Shown piece after piece: positions 1-4,650 of a stretch of DNA of 9,227 nt. Source of the DNA: Nitrosarchaeum sp. (GTDB taxonomy: Archaea; Thermoproteota; Nitrososphaeria; Nitrososphaerales; Nitrosopumilaceae); assembly GCA_009697485.1 (NCBI GenBank), contig SICY01000019.1, forward strand, positions 1 to 9,227, in the 5' to 3' direction. The stretch's first letter is position 1. Every line of letters starts with the position of its first letter. The notes beneath the pieces were generated by a model. It did not search any database. It was not told where the DNA came from and saw only the letters and a program-made list of their open reading frames with translations. The translations under genes were made by a program, and so were the position numbers.

Positions 1-272
1 AAACCTCTAAAATTCCACAATGGATAAAAACAAATGCAAATTGGTGGTCTACAGATCAAATATCTAATTCAGAATTTCTTGAAGGAATAGATTTCTTGTT
101 TGAAAAAGGAATTGTCGTAGTAACATCAAAAGAAGTGACTGCTCAATCAAATTGGAAACTACCGTCATGGATTAAAATAACAGCATCTTGGTGGTCTGAA
201 GATAAAATTTCAGATGATGATTTTCTAAACATGATTGAAAATCTTGTGAAACGAAAAATAATTATAATTTAA
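1..272 (+). CDS. C-terminal part of a protein with two tandem thaumarchaeal WW-type repeats (5' end outside window)
   Basis: An open frame (first whole codon at position 3) runs into TAA at 270-272; no start lies in the window. The visible 89 residues hold two copies of a roughly 37-residue repeat. The first starts IPQWIKTNANWW and ends FLFEKGIVVV; the second starts LPSWIKITASWW and ends IENLVKRKIIII. Each has P-x-W-I-K, a WW pair, an acidic I-S-[ND] turn and a hydrophobic tail. From memory, such repeats are common at the C-termini of secreted or surface proteins in ammonia-oxidising archaea, sometimes fused to peptidase-like domains, but I know of no established function. The protein ends directly after the second repeat. 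What precedes the repeats cannot be seen, so no enzyme activity is assigned. Confidence 0.8.
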   Translation, partial: TSKIPQWIKTNANWWSTDQISNSEFLEGIDFLFEKGIVVVTSKEVTAQSNWKLPSWIKITASWWSEDKISDDDFLNMIENLVKRKIIII

Positions 273-292
273 TTTACTTGATATGATAAATC

Positions 293-300
293 TTATTATA
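293..300 (+). promoter_or_regulatory. Putative TATA box of the rhomboid gene
   Basis: TTATTATA lies about 27-34 nt upstream of the ATG at 327, in the 54-bp gap after the upstream stop. That spacing would place transcription start at or next to the ATG, giving a leaderless mRNA. No Shine-Dalgarno sequence is visible before the start. Confidence 0.45.
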
Positions 301-326
301 CAAACTTTAATCAATCTTAATATCTA

Positions 327-1097
327 ATGTTTCCATTACGAGATGAAAATCCACATCCTTCAGGATACAAACCAAAAGTAACCTATGTATTAATTGCAAT
401 TAATGTCCTAGTATTTCTTATTGAAATTGCATATACTGGACAATTTATAGAATTTACAAATAACAGTGCATATAATTTATTTTATAATTGGGGTGCAGTA
501 CCAAATTGTGTTACAGGTGGAACTGTATCTAACATAGATTTTGGTGAAGGTCCACTACATGTCGCATGTCCTGATGCACCATATCTCTCTCTTCTAAGTT
601 CTATTTTCTTGCATGGTGGTGCAATGCATCTTGGCGGTAACATGTTATTTTTATGGATATTTGGTGATAACATTGAACTAAAGTTTGGTAAAATAAAATA
701 TCTAGCAATTTATCTAATATGGGGAATAAGTGCAGGATTGATTCACATACTTGGTGATCCTGCCAGTGTAATTCCCGCAGTAGGCGCATCTGGTGCAATA
801 TCTGGAGTACTTGGTGCATATCTTGTAATTTTTCCAAGAGCTAAAATTCAGACTGTTATGATGATGGGATTCTTTATGAGAATGATGCACATTCAAGCAA
901 GATGGTTCTTACCGTTTTGGCTTGTCTTTCAAAATTTACTCCCATTTTTTATAGGAGGATTTGGTATTGCAGGAGACGGTGTTGCATATCTTGCCCATAT
1001 TGGTGGATTTGCAGTAGGACTTGCTACGGGTTATCTATACAAGAAGACACATAGCTCTGAATTTACTTATGGAACAAGATATGGGTATAAAACCTAA
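327..1097 (+). CDS. Rhomboid family intramembrane serine protease
   Basis: This 256-aa polytopic membrane protein should cleave transmembrane substrates within the bilayer. The rhomboid signature is complete: H101-L-G-G-N105 in the second membrane helix (oxyanion site), G153-A-S155-G156 with the nucleophilic serine, and catalytic H224 in A-H-I-G-G. About six membrane segments are visible, near residues 17-36, 88-115, 123-142, 148-168, 194-214 and 216-237, as in the minimal six-helix rhomboid core. The loop after helix 1 is long (about residues 40-85) and holds two cysteines (C61, C81) that could pair outside the cell. A methionine-rich stretch (about 178-188) precedes helix 5. The ATG at 327 is chosen because it is the first in-frame start and is correctly spaced from a TATA-like element. 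The gene appears monocistronic. Substrates cannot be predicted. Confidence 0.93.
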   Translation: MFPLRDENPHPSGYKPKVTYVLIAINVLVFLIEIAYTGQFIEFTNNSAYNLFYNWGAVPNCVTGGTVSNIDFGEGPLHVACPDAPYLSLLSSIFLHGGAMHLGGNMLFLWIFGDNIELKFGKIKYLAIYLIWGISAGLIHILGDPASVIPAVGASGAISGVLGAYLVIFPRAKIQTVMMMGFFMRMMHIQARWFLPFWLVFQNLLPFFIGGFGIAGDGVAYLAHIGGFAVGLATGYLYKKTHSSEFTYGTRYGYKT

Positions 1098-1103
1098 CTA
1101 GAA

Positions 1104-1113
1104 TACTTTAAAG
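1104..1113 (+). promoter_or_regulatory. Putative TATA box of the tautomerase gene
   Basis: TACTTTAAAG lies about 32-41 nt before the ATG at 1145, just after the rhomboid stop at 1095-1097. It would give a short leader of roughly 10 nt. There is no ribosome binding site. Confidence 0.35.
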
Positions 1114-1144
1114 AATAAATCAATGAAACTTTTTCAAACCAATC

Positions 1145-1321
1145 ATGCCGTTGATTACAGTATCAATGTACTCAGGAAGAACTCAACAACAAAAAGACGA
1201 ATATGCAAAAGCAATCACAAAATCGGCAGTAGAGATTCTTAAAACAAAAGAATCTCATGTCATTGTGGTTTTTGAGGATAATCCAAAAGAAAATTGGTTT
1301 CTAGCAGGAAACCAATTTTAA
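1145..1321 (+). CDS. Small 4-oxalocrotonate tautomerase family protein (58 aa)
   Basis: ATG CCG TTG starts a 58-codon frame ending TAA at 1319-1321. The product begins M-P-L-I-T-V, so removal of Met would expose the N-terminal proline that acts as catalytic base in this family. In processed numbering, G10-R11 followed by QQQK matches the family's G-R-x-x-x-Q-K segment, and W50 sits where the active-site aromatic (F50 of the classic enzyme) is found, after N45-P-K-E. The classic substrate-binding Arg39 is replaced by Ile39, so the substrate is probably not 4-oxalocrotonate; a keto-enol tautomerase on an unknown 2-oxo acid is more likely. The length is slightly below the usual 60-62 aa, and the enzyme is expected to form hexamers. 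The last ten codons form one arm-loop-arm of a perfect stem-loop (see 1290-1330). No pathway neighbour indicates the substrate. Confidence 0.87.
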   Translation: MPLITVSMYSGRTQQQKDEYAKAITKSAVEILKTKESHVIVVFEDNPKENWFLAGNQF

Positions 1322-1330
1322 TTATTTTTT
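1290..1330 (+). terminator. Stem-loop plus T-tract overlapping the 3' end of the tautomerase gene
   Basis: AAAATTGGTTT (1290-1300) and AAACCAATTTT (1309-1319) are perfect reverse complements, giving an 11-bp stem with an 8-nt loop (CTAGCAGG, 1301-1308). Both arms lie within the coding sequence and its stop codon. They are followed by a T-rich tract ending in eight or more T residues (about 1325-1332). This resembles a bacterial-type intrinsic terminator. Archaeal RNA polymerase stops mainly on T-tracts, so the T-run alone may suffice and the hairpin may instead stabilise the mRNA end. Confidence 0.6.
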
Positions 1331-1340
1331 TTAAAAAAAA

Positions 1341-1362
1341 ACTGGAATAATTCTTTTCCAGT
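1341..1362. repeat. Short inverted repeat between the tautomerase and amidohydrolase genes
   Basis: ACTGGAA (1341-1347) and TTCCAGT (1356-1362) are perfect reverse complements around an 8-nt spacer. The repeat lies just downstream of the T-tract and about 50 bp upstream of the amidohydrolase TATA element. It could be a second RNA hairpin or a protein site; no function is assigned. Confidence 0.4.
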
Positions 1363-1412
1363 CACAGGTACAAACATACACACATTATGGTCTATTACAT
1401 AACTTACAACCA

Positions 1413-1420
1413 CTTTATCC
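1413..1420 (+). promoter_or_regulatory. Putative TATA box of the amidohydrolase gene
   Basis: CTTTATCC, in a TA-rich stretch (1413-1438), precedes the ATG at 1450 by about 30-37 nt. This supports a leaderless or very short-leader mRNA starting at the downstream ATG at 1450 rather than at the upstream in-frame ATG at 1387. A second TTTATAAT at 1432-1439 is too near the start. Confidence 0.35.
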
Positions 1421-1449
1421 TTTTATTCTCATTTATAATTACAAATTTT

Positions 1450-2256
1450 ATGAAAGTAGCAGTTGTACAATTCAAGGCTTCTACTGATAAAGAAATTAAT
1501 CTAAAAAAGATTATCAGCTATACTACAAAAGCAGCAGAAAAAAAAGCAACACTTGTAGCATTTCCTGAATTTATGATGTTTTATACAAATTCATCGCAAA
1601 CATCAAAACAACTTGCAAATCTAGCTGAAACAATTAATGGAAACTTTGTAAATACTATTGCAAAGACAGCCAAAGAAAATCGCATCTATGTTGTAGGCTC
1701 ATTTTATGAAAAAAGTACAAAAAAAAATCGAGTACATGACACTTCGTTTGTCATTGATAAATCAGGCAAAGTAATCTCAACATATAGAAAAATTCATCTC
1801 TATGATGCCTTAGGATTCAGAGAATCAGATAAAATGGTACGAGGATCAAAAATTGCAAAACCTGTAAAGACTTCAATTGGAAAAATAGGAATGATGATTT
1901 GTTATGATTTAAGATTTCCAGAGATGTCAAGATCATTAGCTGTTGCAGGTTCTGAAGTTTTGATTGCACCATCAGCATGGGTAAAAGGTAACATGAAAGA
2001 AGAACATTGGCTAACAATTAATAAAACACGAGCAATTGAAAATGGCTGCTATGTAATAGCGCCAGATCAAGTGGGAAATATCTACTGTGGAAGAAGTATG
2101 GTAGTTGATCCTTATGGAAAAATTTTACTTGACATGAAAAAGAAACAAGGAATTGGATATGTTAACATTGAATTAAAAAATGTAAAACAAGTTCGTAAAG
2201 TTTTACCATTGCTAAAAAATAGACGAACCGATATCTATCCTACTTTGAAGGCTTAG
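1450..2256 (+). CDS. Carbon-nitrogen hydrolase of the nitrilase superfamily (Nit/omega-amidase-like)
   Basis: This 268-aa cytosolic enzyme should hydrolyse a C-N bond of a small amide through a Glu-Lys-Cys triad. All three parts are present: E40 in A-F-P-E-F, K114 in Y-R-K-I-H-L-Y-D, and nucleophile C151 in M-I-C-Y-D-L-R-F-P-E. The later family blocks APSAW (about 173-177), HW followed by TRAIENGCYVIAP, and GRSMVVDPYGKIL are also present. The pattern is closest to the Nit1/Nit2 branch (deaminated glutathione amidase or omega-amidase, a metabolite-repair role), but the substrate cannot be fixed from sequence. An upstream in-frame ATG at 1387 would add 21 hydrophobic residues; I chose 1450 because the first beta strand (MKVAVVQF) begins there and promoter spacing fits. 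The 3' end overlaps the convergent gene by 17 bp. Confidence 0.9.
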   Translation: MKVAVVQFKASTDKEINLKKIISYTTKAAEKKATLVAFPEFMMFYTNSSQTSKQLANLAETINGNFVNTIAKTAKENRIYVVGSFYEKSTKKNRVHDTSFVIDKSGKVISTYRKIHLYDALGFRESDKMVRGSKIAKPVKTSIGKIGMMICYDLRFPEMSRSLAVAGSEVLIAPSAWVKGNMKEEHWLTINKTRAIENGCYVIAPDQVGNIYCGRSMVVDPYGKILLDMKKKQGIGYVNIELKNVKQVRKVLPLLKNRRTDIYPTLKA

Positions 2257-2695
2257 GTTTTCTGCTGTCACAATTAAAATTCGAACACTGTTTTGTCCAT
2301 TTCTGCTTTCTTGAATAACGAAAAATTACCATTGGCCACTTACATACATCACATGACATCTTTATTGCTCTGAGTTTTGCTTTTTGTAAAAGTGGTGATG
2401 ATGCCTTACATCCCCCATAAAAATTTGAACACCCCATGAATCTCTTTCTAGTAGTTCTAGATCTGATTACCATCAACTGACCTAATCTGCATTCTGGACA
2501 TTCTACTAGTCCATTTTTTGGAGAATTTGTCCCAAGAATCATATATTTTCTCTCTTTTGATGACCAAGACAGGTATCCATTAGTGTCCAAGTATTGTATG
2601 ATCTCTTTTTTGAAAATGTCTGTTTTTGACTTTGTAGCTTTTACAACATGTCTTGCTGCTTGTACAATTTGAAGGTCTATTTTCTTTGAGGACAT
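2240..2695 (-). CDS. Stand-alone topoisomerase-type double zinc-ribbon protein
   Basis: This 151-aa protein has a basic, helical N-terminal half (about residues 1-60) and two C4 zinc ribbons resembling those at the C-terminus of type IA topoisomerases. Ribbon 1 uses C66-x-x-C69 and C89...C96 (G-C-S-N-F-Y-G-G-C); ribbon 2 uses C115-x-x-C118 and C137...C142. No topoisomerase catalytic domain is present, so it is probably a nucleic-acid-binding protein of unknown role. The frame stays open to an ATG at 2749, but I prefer the ATG at 2695 (MSSKKIDLQI): the only good TATA element, TATAAAAA at 2729-2722, lies about 34 nt upstream of it and would otherwise be inside the gene. The 3' end overlaps the amidohydrolase gene by 17 bp. 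An A-run at 2214-2219 (U-run in this transcript) may terminate it inside that gene. Confidence 0.82.
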   Translation of the reverse strand: MSSKKIDLQIVQAARHVVKATKSKTDIFKKEIIQYLDTNGYLSWSSKERKYMILGTNSPKNGLVECPECRLGQLMVIRSRTTRKRFMGCSNFYGGCKASSPLLQKAKLRAIKMSCDVCKWPMVIFRYSRKQKWTKQCSNFNCDSRKPKPSK

Positions 2696-2721
2696 TTTTT
2701 GTAATGAATTTACTAAAACAA

Positions 2722-2729
2722 TTTTTATA
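2722..2729. promoter_or_regulatory. Shared TATA element between divergent genes
   Basis: TTTTTATA on the plus strand is TATAAAAA on the minus strand. It ends about 23 nt before the GTG at 2752 (plus) and begins about 34 nt before the ATG at 2695 (minus). No other convincing TATA is visible in the 56-bp gap, so one element may serve both directions, with a leaderless thiolase mRNA. Confidence 0.5.
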
Positions 2730-2751
2730 GGGAATCTGGTCAGCGACATTA

Positions 2752-3906
2752 GTGGAAAAGGTTTGCGTTCTTGGTGCTGGTAGCACGAAATATGGAAAAT
2801 TAGCCGATAGTATATCTGATATTGCTACTCAGGCATCCGTAGCTGCTATAGAATGTGCAGGAATTGACCCTAAAGATATCAAAGCGGGATACATTTCAAA
2901 CGTCTTTGGAGTTGCTGACAAACAGGTGCATCTCGGACCTGTCTTGATGAGCAATCTGGGAATTTCAGATAAACCGTCATTATCAATAGAGTCAGCTTGT
3001 GGAAGTGGCTCCGTAGCATTTAGAGAAGCATTTGCAAATGTTGCAGCCGGTTTTTATGATTGTCTTGTAGTGACAGGAGTTGAAAAAGTAACTCATACTG
3101 GAACAGAATGGACAACAACTTACTTTTCATATTGCTCGGATTTCTTCTATGAAGGACAAGCTGGTGCATCATTTCCTGGATTATTTGCATCAATGGCAAG
3201 AGCATACTTGACAGAATTTAATGCAACAGAAGAAGACTTTGCTAGAGTTGCAGTAAAGAATCACGACAATGGACTTTTAAATCCAAAAGCTCATTTGCAA
3301 AAAAAGATCACAATTGACGATGTAATGAATTCAGCCGTTGTTGCAAGTCCACTGAAACTTTATGATTGCTGTCCTTTCTCTGATGGTGCAAGTTCTGTAA
3401 TTCTTTGCTCTGAAAAATTTGCAAAAGAAAATGGTAATAATTACATTGAAGTTATTGGTTCTGGTAGAGGTGGTTCACCTGCTGCATTACAAGGTCGTGA
3501 ACATATGACTACAATTCCAAGTACAAAGATTGCAGCTGAAAGTGCTTTCAAAATGGCAGGAATCACTGCAAAAGATATTGATTTTGCAGAAGTACATGAT
3601 TGTTTTACAATTGCAGAAATTGTTGATACTGAAGATTTAGGATTCTTTGAAAAAGGAAAAGGAGTTCAAGCTGTTCGTGAAGGTAGAACAAAATTAAATT
3701 CCGATATTTCAATTAATCCCTCAGGTGGTCTCAAGTCAAAAGGACATCCAATTGGAGCTACAGGTGTTGGACAAGTAGTAGAAGTATTTGATCAACTAAC
3801 TGGCAAAGCTGGAGCACGAACTGTCAAAAATGCAAAAATTGGCTTAACTCATAATTTTGGTGCAACTGGAGCTAGTTGTGCTGTTCACATATTCCAAAGT
3901 GTATAA
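2752..3906 (+). CDS. Thiolase family protein (acetyl-CoA C-acetyltransferase / SCP2-type thiolase)
   Basis: This 384-aa thiolase-fold enzyme is expected to form or cleave acetoacetyl-CoA or a related 3-ketoacyl-CoA. Visible residues are nucleophile C83 in E-S-A-C-G-S-G, H282 in E-V-H-D-C-F, and H332 in K-G-H-P-I-G-A-T-G. The C-terminal block NFGATGASC resembles SCP2/archaeal thiolases rather than the bacterial CxGGGQG end. The start is GTG at 2752: the encoded MEKVCVLGAG matches the usual first beta strand, and the TATA element at 2722-2729 predicts transcription starting at about this base. The DUF35 gene follows after one base. In archaea this pair supplies acetoacetyl-CoA for the mevalonate pathway, with HMG-CoA synthase, which is not in this window. 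In ammonia-oxidising archaea it is also a candidate for the last step of the 3-hydroxypropionate/4-hydroxybutyrate carbon fixation cycle. Which role applies is inference. Confidence 0.92.
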   Translation: MEKVCVLGAGSTKYGKLADSISDIATQASVAAIECAGIDPKDIKAGYISNVFGVADKQVHLGPVLMSNLGISDKPSLSIESACGSGSVAFREAFANVAAGFYDCLVVTGVEKVTHTGTEWTTTYFSYCSDFFYEGQAGASFPGLFASMARAYLTEFNATEEDFARVAVKNHDNGLLNPKAHLQKKITIDDVMNSAVVASPLKLYDCCPFSDGASSVILCSEKFAKENGNNYIEVIGSGRGGSPAALQGREHMTTIPSTKIAAESAFKMAGITAKDIDFAEVHDCFTIAEIVDTEDLGFFEKGKGVQAVREGRTKLNSDISINPSGGLKSKGHPIGATGVGQVVEVFDQLTGKAGARTVKNAKIGLTHNFGATGASCAVHIFQSV

Positions 3907-3907
3907 A

Positions 3908-4273
3908 ATGTCTGTAAAAGAACAACTTATTGAAAAAGCAAAAGAAGGTAAGGTCCTTACTCACAAATGTACACAGTGCGGTCATCTACATCTCTCTAAT
4001 GTCTACTACTGCCAAAATTGCGGTAGCAAGGGATTCCAAGACGAGATTTTGGAGGGTACAGGTTCAGTAGCCACCTATACAATAATTACAGTTCCGCCAG
4101 CAGGATTTGAAAAATACACGCCATATGCCTTTGTTGTTTTACAGCTTGATAAGACTAATCTGCGGATTTCTGGATTTATGGCAGGAATAGCGACTCCTAA
4201 AGATCTTCCAGTTGGAACTAGAGCAAAAATCACTGGTTTTGATGAACGTGGCATTATCATTGAAAAACAGTAA
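3908..4273 (+). CDS. DUF35 family protein: rubredoxin-like zinc ribbon plus OB fold, thiolase partner
   Basis: This 121-aa protein has a short N-terminal helix (about 1-17), a zinc ribbon with C21-x-x-C24 and C35-x-x-C38, and an OB-fold domain (about 50-120) with the beta-rich segments GSVATYTII, YAFVVLQL and GTRAKITGF. Established knowledge: in a methanogen, a DUF35 protein holds acetoacetyl-CoA thiolase and HMG-CoA synthase in one complex and shares their CoA-binding channel. The ATG at 3908 lies one base after the thiolase stop codon, so the two genes are one operon and the products very likely interact. The frame is open upstream into the thiolase gene, but those residues are out of frame with the real product and lack family resemblance, so 3908 is the start. 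Confidence 0.9.
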   Translation: MSVKEQLIEKAKEGKVLTHKCTQCGHLHLSNVYYCQNCGSKGFQDEILEGTGSVATYTIITVPPAGFEKYTPYAFVVLQLDKTNLRISGFMAGIATPKDLPVGTRAKITGFDERGIIIEKQ

Positions 4274-4314
4274 AATTATTTGTTTGAATTATTAAAAAAA
4301 ATCATAATCATTTC

Positions 4315-4322
4315 TTAATAAT
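4315..4322 (+). promoter_or_regulatory. Possible TATA element of the small zinc-ribbon gene
   Basis: TTAATAAT lies 10-17 nt before the ATG at 4332 but 22-29 nt before the second in-frame ATG at 4344. If it is a real TATA box, the spacing favours the shorter product starting at 4344. Confidence 0.3.
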
Positions 4323-4331
4323 TTTGTAAAG

Positions 4332-4505
4332 ATGATCACTTTGATGTCTGTAGAAATTACATGTGGTAAATGTGGAGAAAAGATCGCTAACATGAAAATG
4401 CTAAAAGCTATAAAAGATGTGATGAATCCATATAATGGAAAGTGTCCATCATGTGGTCAAAAACTATCAACATCTGAATTTTCTCTGGATGTACAAGAAA
4501 ACTGA
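4332..4505 (+). CDS. Small four-cysteine zinc-ribbon protein (57 aa), function unknown
   Basis: The frame ATG ATC ACT TTG to TGA (4503-4505) encodes 57 residues. Cysteines pair as C11-G-K-C14 and C38-P-S-C41, each within a C-x-x-C-G knuckle, with a 23-residue lysine- and methionine-rich helix between them. This is a typical single zinc ribbon. A second in-frame ATG at 4344 gives a 53-aa version beginning MSVEITCGKCG and fits the upstream TA-rich element better. I do not recognise a named family; small zinc ribbons in archaea are often nucleic-acid or protein adaptors, but that is not shown here. It sits between the thiolase operon and the NrdD-like regulator, with its own intergenic regions on both sides. 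Its stop codon lies inside the first copy of the GAAAACTGATCTAA repeat. Confidence 0.75.
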   Translation: MITLMSVEITCGKCGEKIANMKMLKAIKDVMNPYNGKCPSCGQKLSTSEFSLDVQEN

Positions 4506-4510
4506 TCTAA
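4497..4510 (+). repeat. Direct repeat GAAAACTGATCTAA, copy 1
   Basis: This 14-bp sequence recurs exactly at 4589-4602, 92 bp downstream. Copy 1 spans the stop codon of the 57-aa zinc-ribbon gene. Its core AAACTGATC appears a third time, inverted, at 6800-6808 after the regulator gene. It is a candidate protein-binding site. Confidence 0.5.
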
Positions 4511-4536
4511 GATCTAAAAATCTTTATAACTTTGTA

Positions 4537-4543
4537 TTTTTTT
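4537..4543 (+). terminator. T-tract, probable terminator of the small zinc-ribbon gene
   Basis: Seven consecutive T residues occur 32 bp after the stop codon at 4503-4505. Archaeal RNA polymerase commonly terminates on such runs without a hairpin. Confidence 0.4.
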
Positions 4544-4549
4544 GTACAT

Positions 4550-4563
4550 TTGTAATATTACAA
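4550..4563. repeat. Perfect 14-bp palindrome upstream of the NrdD-like regulator
   Basis: TTGTAATATTACAA is its own reverse complement. It lies about 60-70 bp upstream of the regulator's likely TATA element, which would suit an operator for a dimeric winged-helix protein. AT-rich palindromes arise by chance more easily than GC-rich ones, so confidence is modest. Confidence 0.4.
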
Positions 4564-4588
4564 TAACATCTAAATTTTATTTTAATGA

Positions 4589-4602
4589 GAAAACTGATCT
4601 AA
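4589..4602 (+). repeat. Direct repeat GAAAACTGATCTAA, copy 2
   Basis: This is an exact second copy of 4497-4510. It sits 19 bp upstream of the likely TATA element of the regulator gene (4622-4629), a position where an archaeal regulator could contact or recruit the basal factors. Confidence 0.5.
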
Positions 4603-4621
4603 AAACAATCTAGTCATAAGT

Positions 4622-4629
4622 CTTATTTA
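4622..4629 (+). promoter_or_regulatory. Putative TATA box of the NrdD-like regulator gene
   Basis: CTTATTTA lies 22-29 nt before the ATG at 4651, the spacing expected for a leaderless archaeal mRNA. No Shine-Dalgarno sequence precedes the start. Confidence 0.45.
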
Positions 4630-4650
4630 CCCCTTTTTTAGTGAAATAAT

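Noticed and set aside
1387..1449. Upstream in-frame ATG adding a 21-residue hydrophobic leader to the amidohydrolase, resembling a signal or membrane anchor
   Set aside because: Nitrilase-superfamily enzymes of this branch are cytosolic and begin at the MKVAVVQF strand; the TATA-like spacing also favours 1450.
2696..2749. Longer start (ATG at 2749) for the minus-strand zinc-ribbon protein
   Set aside because: It would bury the only good TATA element inside the gene; the next Met at 2695 fits promoter spacing. Not fully excluded.
3857..3907. Extension of the DUF35 protein upstream into the thiolase gene
   Set aside because: The added residues are an alternative frame of the thiolase end; the ATG at 3908 directly follows the stop codon.
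4537..4543. T-run as evidence of phase-variable slippage
   Set aside because: It is intergenic and simply matches an archaeal T-tract terminator.
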